This document shows, in pieces, positions 51,680 to 62,417 of a DNA stretch of 64,000 nt. The notes below the pieces were generated by a model that searched no databases, was not told the origin of the DNA, and saw nothing but the letters and a program-made list of their open reading frames with translations. The stretch covers positions 1,984,001 through 2,048,000 of the forward strand of contig JAHLMK010000002.1 of NCBI GenBank assembly GCA_019915135.1, given 5' to 3'. The stretch is from Strobilurus pachycystidiatus (Eukaryota; Basidiomycota; Agaricomycetes; Agaricales; Physalacriaceae). The first letter of the stretch is position 1. Each line of letters begins with the position of its first letter. The translations under genes were made by a program, and so were the position numbers.

Positions 51680-54173
51680 ATGGGCCTTTTACGAGCCACA
51701 ACCCCTCTAGCCTTCCTAGCTGCTTTCGCCGACTTGGCTTTCAGCCAAACAGCAACAGTCCCTGGACAACCACTCCAGACTGGTGTTGTTGGAAATTTCG
51801 AGATCATCGGAGACAGTGGTGTCAGCGCTCAACAGGTAAGGCTCATCGCCGTCTTGTGATACAAGATCACTCAGATTCTTCCAGCTGTTCTTAGGAACAG
51901 AAGACAAAGTCTACATCGTCGACAAGGTCGAGGGGAATCCTCTTCAAGTCGGGGGTCATCCAGCATGGGCAACAGGTAGCTCATGTTACCTGTCTCTCTT
52001 AATACACGAGGTGTTGACCGCAGGTATTCTTTACTCCAGAGTTCTCCATCTCGTCTAAGAGCGCCAAGCCCATGGACATCTACACCAACGCATTCTGTGC
52101 TGTACGTCGCGTCATTTTCTCCTCAACGCGTCACTGACTATCGTGAAGGGCGGCAACGTTATGGCCGATGGAACATGGCTCAACGTTGGTGGAAACCAAG
52201 CCGTGACATACGGCGGTCTCGCGGCGGACAGTCAAACTGGCGGTGGACCTTATGATGATCCGGATGGGCGCCAATCGTACGTTCATGTGTCCTCCTCGAA
52301 TTTTCAGGCGTCTGATATTATTTTACAGATTGCGGTAAGTTATACCCAGACATGATCCCTACCACTGTCTGACATAGAAGACAGGCTGTTGAAGCCATGC
52401 GACGATGACTCTTGTGGATGGAGTGTTTACGGGGATATGTCTAAGCCCCGTTGGTATCCGACTGTGTAAGTCAAGTTTGCCGCTCGCCTTGAACCGAGCT
52501 TACCTTGTGTCAGCGAGGCATTGGAAGATGGGTCGCTCATAATTGTATGTCTCAATCTCGCATATTGATCTCTAAGCTAAAATCACATCAGCTGGGTGGT
52601 TGCATCAACGGCGGCTATGTGAACGACGCAGGTCAAGACAACCCCACTTATGAGTTCTTCCCCAGTCAGGGAGATCCTATCACATCCCCGACTTTACAGA
52701 ACTCGCTTCCCACCAATCTCTATCCTTTGACATGGCTACTTCCTTCTGGAAAGATCTTGCTCCAGTCTAATTGGAATACCAGTCTTTTGGATTACCATAC
52801 CGGGGACGAAACGCCGCTCGATATGATGCCAGACGCCGTTCGCACTTATCCTGCTAGCGCTGGGACGATCATGATGCCACTGACCCCGGAAAACAACTGG
52901 ACTGCGACAATTCTATTCTGCGGTGGCACCAACCTGCAACCCGAACAGTACGCATTGATCACGTTCTTCGTATTCTGTTATTTTGACCTCTATCAAGATG
53001 GGTTACCTCTTGGCCCATTGTTGACTACGCAGCCTCCACGTCCTGCCAGAAGATTTCTCCTGATGTCTCCGGTTCATACACGCCTGACGATCCTCTGCCC
53101 GAAGGACGTGCCATGGCCAACTTCATCTTCTTGCCTGACGGAAAGATCTTCTGCGTTAACGGTGCTGAGACTGGTGATTTGAAATTTGTGCTTGTTCTCA
53201 CGCCAGAGGATTAATGCGTGGTGCACAGGTACTGCTGGTTATGGAAATGACTCTTGGGCTATCGGTCAGTCATACGCAGACAAGCCACTGCTTACGCCTG
53301 TCATCTACGATCCCGAAGCCCCGGCTGGTAAGCGCTGGTCCAGCGATGGCCTCAGTGCGAGCACAGTCCCTCGCATGTATCACTCCACTGCGACATTGAT
53401 GCCCGATGGTAAGTTGCAGTTTTCTCCCCGCCGGACTTGATGTCAATCTACTCTCTTCCGCTTAGGTGCCATCTTTATTGCTGGTTCTAATCCTAACGCC
53501 GATTACAATGTCGGAGCCGGCGTCAAGTACCCGACAGAGTACCGCGTTGAGCGATTTTACCCCTCCTATTACAACGAGCGTCGCCCAGAGCCGAAAGGTC
53601 TCTTGAAACAGCTATCTTATGGCGGATCCTACTTCGACATCACACTGGACTCTGATGACTTGTTCGGCAAAGTTGACAATCTCGCGACGGCGAAGGTCGT
53701 TCTCATCCGCACGGGGTTCTCGACTCACTCGATGGTAAGCTGTCTCTTCATCTCATCTCTCTGTCTGCGTAGCTGATGCCGGCTTGCAGAACATGGGACA
53801 ACGTTACGTCGAGCTGCAGACCTCGTATGCCGGATACGCGAACAACACTGGGGTCTTGCACGTCAACCAGCTTCCGCCCAACGCTGCCATTCTCACCCCC
53901 GGCCCCGCCTTGTGCTTTGTCATCGTGAATGGTGTTCCCTCCGTTGGTGTTCAAGTCATGGTCGGCAGCGGCAAGGTCGAGCAACAGAACGTCCAGGCCG
54001 CTGAGAAGCTCCCCGATTCCAACATTTTCCGTTCCACCGATTCGGGGAGCAATGGTGGCAGTGGCAGTGGCGGCTCTGACAATGGCAACTCGGATAACTC
54101 GGCATCATCAACACCTCGGCCTCTCCTCTTCACCCTTCTCGTCGTCGGGCTATCACTCTTCCTCTGGTCGTGA
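51680..54173 (+). CDS. Copper radical oxidase, glyoxal oxidase type (AA5_1)
   Basis: About eleven exons, roughly 640 residues. Signal peptide MGLLRATTPLAFLAAFADLA. The copper and radical ligands are in place. A Cys in TNAFCAGGN (about residue 102) would form the thioether with the Tyr of PRWYPTV (about 172). The axial Tyr and first His are in VPRMYHSTATLMPDG, and the second His is in GFSTHSMNMGQR. Kelch-like repeats (NVGGNQ, ILGGC, FCGGTN, FIAGSNPNADYN) fit the seven-bladed propeller. The C-terminus is Ser/Gly-rich, then a hydrophobic tail (PLLFTLLVVGLSLFLW), suggesting a GPI anchor or membrane attachment. The reaction oxidises aldehydes to acids and yields H2O2 for peroxidases. Contains a 6-nt microexon (52329-52334). 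Confidence 0.94.
52329..52334 (+). other. 6-nt microexon of the oxidase gene
   Basis: ATTGCG lies between TTTTACAG and GTAAGT. The upstream exon ends in TC and the downstream exon begins with G, so TC + ATTGCG + G gives Ser-Leu-Arg. This restores the conserved RQSLRLLKPC block. Skipping it would remove two codons but keep the frame. Confidence 0.8.
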
Positions 54174-54509
54174 GAGTACCTCGTTTTTCTTCTTCCTTTT
54201 TTTCTTGCTCTCGGGGGTTTATCATGCTTTCACGACTTTGTTACGGACATTTTCATGACTCAATGGACTGGATTGTTATTTATTCCACGGACTTACTGAA
54301 TACTCACTTCTACTGCATGAATTAGATGACTACGCCGGATTCTTCTGATATCGTACAGTCGCTTTTAACTGCTGGGCTACTTTCTTCGACGCTGCACTGC
54401 ATTTACCTACATTTAGTGATACGTGACTACCGTTCACTTTATCTTTCGCTATGGAATCAAAGTGCTGCGTTACATCCCAACGAAGTAGCTACTATGAGCC
54501 CATCCAAAG
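54174..54509. other. Gap between convergent genes
   Basis: Poly-T/C-rich 3' flank of the oxidase gene. An 83-codon plus-strand frame at 54326-54577 overlaps the next gene and has no motif. Confidence 0.4.
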
Positions 54510-55142
54510 TCAAACCGATTCCTGCTCCTCAACGCAGTATTTCGCGAAATCTACGAGGCCAGGAGAAGCATAGATAACGCTCGCCTTGCCCGGAAACATC
54601 TTGAGATTCATGACACCTCTATTCTCCAATCCCAACTTCTCCAGAACGCGTTGACTACCCACATTGGCGGTGGATGTGATCCCAACAAACTCCTTCACGC
54701 CGAAATGTTCTCGAGCATAGTCCATCAGCGCCCTCGCAGCCTCCGTCGCAAATCCCTTCCCTGCCCCTTCTTCGCTGAGCGCGTATCCAATGTCCGGCCA
54801 CGGGAGAAGCGTCTCGGGATCACACTCTGGGCGCGACTTTATCAGGCTCACGAACCCGACAGGATGAAGTCCGCCGGATTCAGTCTTTTGGGATATCATA
54901 TAGTGCCCGTACCCATCGACGGATTGGATGGCCTTGATGCGACCGCTGATGATAGCCCGCGCTTTGTCTATAGTGTCTGTGTCGCTTGACGCCCCGAGAA
55001 AACCCAGCGCAGTTTGGAATGCAGGCGAGGAATATACATCGATGATGCACTGACAGTGTTCGATGGATTCGGGAAGGAAATGCGAGACAACGAGGCGGGG
55101 GGTGTCGATGGCGAAGGCGGGATCTGGTTTCCAATCAGACAT
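54510..55142 (-). CDS. GNAT acetyltransferase (RimJ/RimL-like), copy 1
   Basis: A single exon of 210 residues from ATG 55142 (MSDWKPDPAFAIDTPRLVVS). The N-terminal TPRLVVSHF strand starts the RimJ-type fold. The acetyl-CoA loop is DIGYALSEEGAGKGFATEA, followed by ALMDYAREHFGVKEFVGIT and NVGSQRVLEKLGLENRGVM. The longer in-frame upstream sequence is not conserved with copy 2, so I use the shared MxDWKPDPAFAI start. The substrate (protein N-terminus or small molecule) is unknown. It neighbours a paralogue in the same orientation. Confidence 0.9.
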   Translation of the reverse strand: MSDWKPDPAFAIDTPRLVVSHFLPESIEHCQCIIDVYSSPAFQTALGFLGASSDTDTIDKARAIISGRIKAIQSVDGYGHYMISQKTESGGLHPVGFVSLIKSRPECDPETLLPWPDIGYALSEEGAGKGFATEAARALMDYAREHFGVKEFVGITSTANVGSQRVLEKLGLENRGVMNLKMFPGKASVIYASPGLVDFAKYCVEEQESV

Positions 55143-55480
55143 GTCGGGAAAGATGGAAAGAGTCTGGATAGAAAGGTAGACCGTCAATGCATGACTATTT
55201 ATTGACTAGAATTTCAAAAATCTGTCTGCTTTATAAGTTCGCTCCGCCCCCCGTCCGCCCGTGAATGCATGACCGAGGGACGAGACGAAACACGAGGACG
55301 AGGACGAGGAACGAGGAGCCGTGCACTTTTTGCCAATCTCTGCCAATCCCCTCCGTCTGACCACTCATTCACTCTGCCCCCAGTCCACCCCTTGATCGTG
55401 CCATCTTGGACAGTCCCTGACAGATATATCGCAGAAGCAATGTCTAATTTTTCATTCACGTCCGTTCCCACTCATCACCT
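55143..55480. other. Spacer between GNAT copies
   Basis: 338 bp with a purine/CGAGGA-type low-complexity stretch near 55280-55320. Promoter of copy 1 and 3' flank of copy 2; nothing else seen. Confidence 0.4.
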
Positions 55481-56050
55481 CTACGGAATCCCATACTTCG
55501 CCATATCCTTCATGTCCGGAAGGGCGAATACTGCGCTCTCTCCGAACGGCTTCAGGTTTTTGACGCCCCGATCCTCCATCCCTAGCCTCTTCAAAACCGC
55601 CACACTCTTCGCGTTGTTCGGATTACAGAACCCCAAGACCTCCTTCACTCCGTACTCCTTCTCCGCGAAAGCCATCAGAGCATGACCAGCCTCGGTGGCG
55701 TATCCTTTCCCTGTCGCCTCAGGAAGGAACGCAAAACCGATATCAGGTACGGGAAAGTCATCCCCTTGGCTCATCTGAATGGTGCCAATAAGGCGGGAAT
55801 CCTCCTTGAGCGTGACAAGGTAGATTCCAAAGCCGTATTTTGAATGCAAGCCTTTAATGCGGCCATTGATGAAGCGCTTTGCGATTTCCGGAGTGGTAAT
55901 ACCAGTCTTGCCGGAAGCAGCGACGAACAGCGGACTGTTGTAGAGAGTGACAAGGAAGTTACAGTGATCATCGTTGTCAGGGAGGAAGTATGAGATGGTG
56001 AGGCGTGGCGTGTGGATGGCAAATGCGGGGTCTGGCTTCCAGTCAGCCAT
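55481..56050 (-). CDS. GNAT acetyltransferase (RimJ/RimL-like), copy 2
   Basis: A single exon of 189 residues from ATG 56050 (MADWKPDPAFAIHTPRLTIS). Acetyl-CoA loop DIGFAFLPEATGKGYATEA, then ALMAFAEKEYGVKEVLGFC and NAKSVAVLKRLGMEDRGVKN. It lies upstream of copy 1 in the same direction, with 338 bp between. The N-terminal 18 residues are nearly identical to copy 1, while the middle (HCNFLVTLYNSPLFVAASG) has moved apart, so the duplication is not recent. Two short repeats of GGGAATGTATATGCGTCGTC lie just upstream near 56070-56110. Confidence 0.9.
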   Translation of the reverse strand: MADWKPDPAFAIHTPRLTISYFLPDNDDHCNFLVTLYNSPLFVAASGKTGITTPEIAKRFINGRIKGLHSKYGFGIYLVTLKEDSRLIGTIQMSQGDDFPVPDIGFAFLPEATGKGYATEAGHALMAFAEKEYGVKEVLGFCNPNNAKSVAVLKRLGMEDRGVKNLKPFGESAVFALPDMKDMAKYGIP

Positions 56051-56290
56051 GGTGGTGATGTGGATGGGGGAATGTATATGCGTCGTCCGGGAATGTATAT
56101 GCGTCGTCTTCTCGTGACGCCCTTTTATAGTGATCGTTATCGGGATGAGTGAACGGCTGCGACGCGTGTGAGTCAGAGTCAAGCGACCATGCGTATCTCG
56201 GCGATCGAACAGGGAGAGGGGAATAAACTGGAAATTTAAAACATTGACACTGGGGGAGTCAAAGGTGCCAAAGAGAACTGACTGTGCATT

Positions 56291-57391
56291 TCACAAAAAC
56301 CCTCCGCTCGTGCCTGTACCAAATCGATCTCCAAGACCTTTTGCTTCTCGAATCATCTTGTTTCGTTTGCCATCGTCCATCAAGCGTCCACCAAGGGACA
56401 TGTCTCGTGAATGGTCCCAGATCGCCTTGGAAGGATCCTCGTCTTCGTCTTTCTGCCCTGTGAGTGCTTTCGAGTGCTCTTCGACAAGTGCCCCTCCACG
56501 AATCTTGCGCTGTAGACACGATGAGAAAATTTGGAATGAAAATAGCCTGGTACGCACAGTGTGATCATCGACGCCTCTCCTGATGTTTTCGTCTCGCTTC
56601 TGCTTTTTCCGTGCTTCCAGGGCCTCTTCAGCACTGACAGCGTCTTCAGCGTTGACGACGCGTCTCCGCTTCCCCGTCACCTCGTCCGCCAGCCGCTGCT
56701 GTCGCTCAGCGGGCGTCTCCGTCCACAGATTGTTGTCGGTACTTTTGGCCGCCGGTGCTGCTGACTTGGCGAATTGGCGCGGCCGGTTGAGCTTTGTGGG
56801 ATCGAGGGCTAAAGAGGGCCGTTCAGTCGCTGCTATCCAGGTGACAGATGACGGAGCGTACTAGCTAACAGCTCTGATGACGTCGGCGGTCTGAGCATCC
56901 ATTCGTCGCGCTTCGGGGCTTTTGGCTTGGAAGCTTCCTGAACACAGTCAGCTTTCAATCATGCAAGAGAAGTGTATCGAATCCACCTCTATTTGTTGCC
57001 GACGCCTTTCTTCCTTCTCCAGAAACTGCTTCACGCCATCCACTTCGGCCTGGCTGCCCTGTGCTGACGGTGGCAGCGGGCGCGGCCCAACATCGTCGTC
57101 CGAATCATCATCGGCGTGATACGAGCTCGGTAGGGAAGGCCCTTTGACTGGCTTTGCCGGAACAGAGGCCGACGGTGCCACGCTTCTCGTAGCTAGCATG
57201 TCCGGTGGTAGAGAAGGAGCATAGTCATCCTCGTCTTCGTCCTCGTCCTCGACATGTCGAGCTTTGAGGAACTCGGGTGGTATCTGTGGACCTGCAACGG
57301 AGGGGCCTGGAGGCAGAGAGTCATCTTCCTCGTCAAGACTGTTTCTCGACGCTTGCAGATGGGGAGGCAGCTCCGGTCCAATTCCAGGCAT
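56291..57391 (-). CDS. GPALPP-motif protein (DUF3752)
   Basis: About four exons. Start MPGIGPELPPHLQAS. Repeated GPxLPP-type motifs occur in the N-terminal half: GPELPP, GPQIPP, GPSLP, GPRPLPP. Acidic stretches (DEDEDEDD; DDDSDDD) lie between. The conserved middle block is KRDEWMLRPP, then LDPTKLNRPRQFA and NNLWTETPAERQQRL. The C-terminal DUF3752 block is HSKALTGQKDEDEDPSKAIW, then DHSRDMSLGGRLMDDGKRNK and GLGDRFGTG. This is the eukaryotic GPALPP1 family, nuclear and of unknown role, sometimes linked to RNA processing. The upstream in-frame extension to 57529 precedes the family start and is not used. Confidence 0.88.
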
Positions 57392-57620
57392 GGTGGTCGT
57401 CGATGGGAGAGTCGGGGCGCGATCAATTCGGCCAGATTGTGTGATCGACCATCTTACTGTACAGTTGAACGTGGACGGCAAAGATATCCTTCCAGCAGCC
57501 TGCCAGTATTTGAGTCGTAGGTCAACCATAACTGCAATATGTATTTGTGAAGTCGGGGTTCAGTTGGGAGATTTGCGCGCATATTGAATTGAATTTTAAC
57601 TGTTTGCCATGACACACATC

Positions 57621-57722
57621 GCCTCCTTGGCTCAGTTGGCTAGAGCGCCAGTCTCATACGTCTGTGTGACCGAGTCTGCTCGGGTAATCTGGAGGTCGCA
57701 AGTTCGAGCCTTGCAGGGGGCA
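57621..57722 (+). tRNA. tRNA-Met (CAT), elongator, 28-nt intron
   Basis: Acceptor GCCTCCT / AGGGGGC with discriminator A, D-arm GCTCAGTTGGCTAGAGC. Anticodon stem CCAGT with loop CTCATA, then a 28-nt intron starting CGTCTGTG and ending GGGTA, then A38 and TCTGG. T-arm GCAAG TTCGAGC CTTGC. The T-T mismatch at 31-39 is normal for eukaryotic elongator tRNA-Met. Anticodon CAT. Confidence 0.93.
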
Positions 57723-58584
57723 CTCCTTTTGCAACGGGCGCGCCACACTGTGTTCTTTTTTGTTTTTTCTAAAAGAAATTCTCATAAATTCTGTATCAGC
57801 AAAAAAATGACTCGTTTGGAGTCGTCAGTGTTACTGCTCAGCGCTCAGCGCTCAGTGGTCAGAGTTGTCACCCCGAGCCTGTCCAGACTCCAGACTCCAG
57901 ACTCCAGACTCCTGGACCAAAGCTCAAGGGACCTGTCACCTGGGACGGTTGAATGTTGAAAGTCTCTTACTGATTCAGACTTCCCAATGTTTGAGATTTT
58001 GACTCCAAAGTTGAGCCCTGAGCTCTTGGATTGTTGAGTTGATAGACTGCTTGGCTGTAACTCGTGTCCACCTTGACTTCCCCATGTTGTATGACAAGAT
58101 TCACTCAAGTACTGGCGGTGACCAGTGTATGCTTCAAGTTGCCAAGGAGGTTTACACATCTAAAACCTCTCACATGTGTAGCTAGATACAAACTTGTACA
58201 GTCTAAGTTTGTTTGTCTGCCTCTCAAAAAAGAAGGAGCTCAAGTTCTGAGTGGGTGAGTTACAAAGAGAATGCTACAGCAAACAACTTTCAAGGATTGG
58301 TTGAGGAGATCTCAAGTCGTTCACTGTGGCTTCACAAGGGTGTGCTTATGAACAAGCGATGGGCACTCACATGTAGCAACAAACGTGATGCTGACTCCAT
58401 TCTTGCGAGACTCATCGAGCACTTGTAAAATAGGAGGGACTGCGAGACATTCTCGGAGTCTTATGCCGTCCGATGCGTGGTAACTTGCTTCCAATTCCGA
58501 ATCCGAGTCCGTTGAAGCTTCTGAAGGTATCAAGGTGAAGATTGTGATACACAACATCCATGGGCGATTGAATTTTGTGCGCCA
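57723..58584. other. Intergenic with heptamer repeat
   Basis: Contains four copies of CCAGACT at about 57883-57910 and a GCTCAGC-type repeat just before, near 57836-57856. No supported gene. Confidence 0.45.
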
Positions 58585-60007
58585 TCAAATGATGTCAGCG
58601 ACAGAGACACATGTTGCATGCAGTAGCTCCTGCGCGGAAATAGTAAGCGTGAGGCGCTCGAGTCCAGGGAGAGAATGTGGTTGTGTCAAGGATTCGAAAG
58701 TGTCCCCTCTATGTTTCTTCATATCGTCCAAAGAACATTTCTTGTGCTGACTAGTAAGTGGAGGATTGGTCGTGGAGCTGGATCTATAGTCGAGCTCAAA
58801 GTGTTTTAGCTCCAGCAAGACATGGAAGAGTGCCTGCAAGTGTTCAGTCGGAACATAGCGTGCGCCGGTGATGATGAGAGTTGTCAGGCAACAACGCGAT
58901 CGACGAGCGAAGGATACGGCAGTCAACGATAGTGACACCTGGGGCATTTGCTGGAGTTGTCTGTCCTCGTGCAGGACAAGTTTATGTACTCGTTGTGCGC
59001 AAAAGTGAGCGCCAGGGCACAGCCACATGCCACCGTAATTTGGCACTGATGTGGCTGTGCCCTGGCGCTCACTTTTGCGCATGACGAGTAGAGAGGGTAC
59101 AGTGAGGTTGTTCAAGAGGATGATGTGCCCCGTCTCAAGCACACTAAGATCCTTCGATCCCAAAACTATGGGATTGCGAGCGTCAAGATGAAAGTTGCCG
59201 CCCGGAGGACTTGCGGATTTCATCACGTAGTCTCTCAAGCTGAACGACTCCAAGGAGCCCGCGTTCTGTAGTGAATCGAGCACGTAGGGATCCTGCCAAT
59301 TCCTGGCAAAACCTCTACCCAAGGCGGCACTCGGCAATGTGAGTGAGATGTTGAAGTTGGGCCAGAGGAAAGGAAAAGATCGCCGAACGTCTGCGAATAA
59401 TTGCTATCAGGGTGGCCCGTGAAAGACGCGGAGCAGTCGTGAATATATCGATTCCCCTGCTCTCTGATCCAGGACACGGCCGCGAAAGTTTGTCTATCTC
59501 CTCAAGATGGCCGGAGAATTCAACTTCCAGCTCCTCAAGACTGGAGAGGTTCTGTCTGAGTGGGTAAAGAATATCTATGGGGAAGAATCTCAATGAGATT
59601 TTCGCGCTTTTCCATCGATTACTCGACTGGAAAAACAGCGTAATGAAAGGGAGCTTTGATTCGACAGTGGGCGGTCTACCGCTCGATGATAGCTCGATAT
59701 GGAGGGGGAGTGAGCGAGAGCGTTCCAGAAAGAGTTGGAGCCAGCTATACGCTGAGGGACGCTCCGTTATGTGTACAAGGTCGCATTGGATGGACGCCCA
59801 AACAGTAGGCGAGCCAATGATTATATCCCGCCAGCGAGTGCATACGGCACTGAGTCGTATCGGAACCATGAGGGAAGGGTAAACGTCGGGCCTTTCGTCG
59901 ACATCCGCCGGGGCCGAAGATGGCACGAGAAGTAATATTTCCATCAAGAGCTCGAGTGGAAGAGCCTGCATTTGGAAGCTAGCTAATGGTAAGTGGTTAA
60001 GAGACAT
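58585..60007 (-). pseudogene. F-box / leucine-rich-like protein, frameshifted
   Basis: The N-terminal frame from ATG 60007 holds an F-box at about residues 13-58: ALPLELLMEILLLVPSSA, then IRLSAVCTRWRDIIIGSPTV, then WASI. LRR-like strands follow (LSSLEELEVEFSGHLEEI). This frame stops after THIAECRLG near 59340. The next frame (+1) continues with WQDPYVLDSLQNAGSLESFS and LRR-like content (LKHFELDYRS; LPGLERLTLTI) to 58585. No GT..AG pair restores the frame, so a frameshift is likely. The second part also carries the palindrome at 58996-59081. F-box proteins are SCF ubiquitin-ligase adaptors and form a large, quickly decaying family in basidiomycetes. Confidence 0.6.
58996..59081. repeat. Perfect 33-bp inverted repeat with 20-nt loop
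   Basis: Left arm 58996-59028 starts TGCGCAAAAGTGAGCGCC. The right arm 59049-59081 is its exact reverse complement. A further CTCGT/ACGAG match flanks the arms. It lies inside the F-box reading frame, where it encodes RKSERQGTATS on one side and CPGAHFCAQR on the other. Confidence 0.9.
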
Positions 60008-60204
60008 CCCCTATACAAAGCAGGAACAGAACTAACACTGTATGATGATGAACGTTTGAGTTTGAGGCTGGTTCGAGAGTCATCACCCTTGATCGCGCCT
60101 CACCAAATTCATTCTCACGCCTTCCAAAGGTGGCGGAGGCGGTAACAAATATAAAAAAAGAACGTCGAATAAGCGTGTTCAGTAGTATGTAATGTACCCG
60201 ACAA

Positions 60205-62272
60205 CTATGACCCCATCACCATCCTACTCAACCGCTTCATAGGCGACATCCGCCTTTTCGCGGTCACCTCCTTGTCGTTTCCCTTCTTCTTGATCCTCAA
60301 GGGCGACGTCTGCTTCATGGGAGGAGGCATAACGCCTCTCGCAGGAACCGGTAACGTCTTGTGCATGGAGGAAATGGTCGGCTTCCGTAGGGACGACGGC
60401 GACGGTGGAGGCTGGACACCGTGACGTTTCCTTGACGGAGTATCGTATTTCAAGACCGTTGCGGATCGAGTGGAAGTGGGTGGCGTAGAAGGCCGAGCTG
60501 GAGAATGGACGAGGGTTTTGATGGGTGATGGCTTCGTCGGGGTAGATGGCAGCAGAGAGAATCGTCTCTGTTTCTTCATTATGGGGAGAAGTGACTTTTT
60601 GCGGGAAAGTGGCAACTTCGAAGCATCATCTGCGCTGTCGTTGACGAGAGTGATATCTCGCAGGTCCGCATTCTCTGAATCAATGCCGCTGTCGTGATCT
60701 TCTTCTTCCTCTTCCTCCTCGAGAGCAGTCAAGAATCCTCGTTCGACGTGGCGTGAAGAAGCATTCGATGAAGAAGCTGTAGTCAGGGATCCTCGCTCGA
60801 CGTTACGTGAAGAGTTGTCTGATGATGAAGCAGCAGACGAAGTTGACGGGCCAAAGAAATTTAGATCAGAAGAACCGGAAAAGTCGTGCGGGAAATCGGG
60901 TAGTGTGTACATCGGTTCAATCTAAGCATGAAGGTGAGGCTCAAGCAATGAAATGAAAGTACAGACGTACAGGCTGCTGGTCGGCATGTGAGCCCGAGAG
61001 CGTCACATTCACATCTCGACTTCCAAGGACGTGCTTGTACGTGGTAGAGATAGAAAAACGCTCGCTCGAGTGACTGGCCATGAGCTCTTCCTTGAATCGT
61101 TGACTGGCTAAAGGAGGCAAAGACGGCACAGAGGAGTCGCGAAGATAAGCCAGAGTGGTAGAGATATCAGATGCACATGCACTGATTGGGATGTCTATTT
61201 CGGGAGGAGATACGGACGGCCTTTGGTCAAGCTTAGGTCCAGATGAGGCTGAGAGGCCGTGATGCGTGCTCGAGGGTTCGACTATGTTGTTGGATGTAGG
61301 GATGGAGGGAGCGACCACGGATAGATGGGTGATGACCTGGCTGCGCATGGGAATAGTACCATTCCTGAGCTTGGCGAGAAGGTCGTCGACAGCCCGTTGG
61401 CGCTTCTCCGGTAGGTTGATTTGGATAGACGAGAGGTTTGAAGATGACGGAGTGATGAGGTCTTCGTTGGCGGGATCTTCTTTGGCGACATTCTTCCAGA
61501 ATTTCTTGACGTTTTGCAAGTCCTTGTTTTCGCGGCGGCACTGGAGGGTCATGCTGAGAGCGGATAGGTATTGTTCGTTTGTTCGCGGACCGATGACGGC
61601 AGGAATGATGGTCGCCCAAGGACTGCCAGGCCTTGCTGCGGCTTCGCGAATTGCCTCAACGACAGCCTCGTCATGCGTTTCTCCAGCCATGATCGCCTTG
61701 TGGACGCGGGGAAAGATGGGCTTCTCTGTCTTGAGACCCAGGTCGATGATTGTCCGGACAAATCTGTCCATCTCCAAGCACCGCCTAGCCTGTGTTTTGA
61801 GTATCTCCAGTGCTTCCTTCGTGATGAGCCGCACGTCAGAGGACAGAGGTCGCTCGGCGTTTTCGAGAAAGCCAAGCTGTTCCTGCAAGAGCTCCAAGTC
61901 AAATTTGAGGGCACTGTTGGCATCCTTCAGATGGGCGTTGTCTGCTTTGAGTTGGCCGAGTTCGTGTTCCAATTCCAGGATGCGCTGGCTGACCGCTGCA
62001 AGATTGTAAGGGCGCCTTGGTGGATCGACTGGGGGATAGGCAATGGCGGGTGATCCTGGCGGAGTGTTTAGAGCATGTGGCGGGGGTATAGTGATCTGTG
62101 GGACAGCTGTTTCCCATGTAGAAGCAGAGCGAGCCGGCTCGCCGAGATTGCTGAGAGAGTACGAGCGAGTGAGGGCATCCAGGGGCGCAACAGGCGAGAA
62201 GCCAGTAAAGTCTTCGGATCTCGCCCGTCTGTGGATTAGAAGGGAAAGCCGGCGTAGCAGAGGGAAGCGCAT
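60205..62272 (-). CDS. Coiled-coil protein of unknown function
   Basis: Two exons joined across one intron near 60920-60968 (QQP | IEPMYTLPDF), about 670 residues. The Arg-rich N-terminus (MRFPLLRRLSLLIHRRARSE) might be a targeting or basic region. A coiled coil lies at about residues 94-140 (RILELEHELGQLKADNAHLK). A helical block with GLKTEKPIFPRVHKAIM follows, then LQCRRENKDLQNVKKFWKNV. The second half is Ser/Pro-rich with a basic C-terminus (RIKKKGNDKEVTAKRRMSPM). I do not recognise the family. It is divergent from condensin subunit 1, with 145 bp between starts, so the two may share a promoter. Confidence 0.8.
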
Positions 62273-62417
62273 CTCCCGCGTAAGATGGCGTTGAAGACCG
62301 CTGTGACGCCCGTGACAACGCGCTCTCTATCAGGCCGAGCAGCCGAGCGCCACCACACGTGATAGACGCGTTCTTTGAACCCAACCACGACAACGACCGC
62401 TTCAGGGGACCACAAGG

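Noticed and set aside
59235..59477. Explaining the F-box frame break by an intron
   Set aside because: The GT donors near 59340 and the AG acceptors downstream all leave the wrong phase or an in-frame stop.
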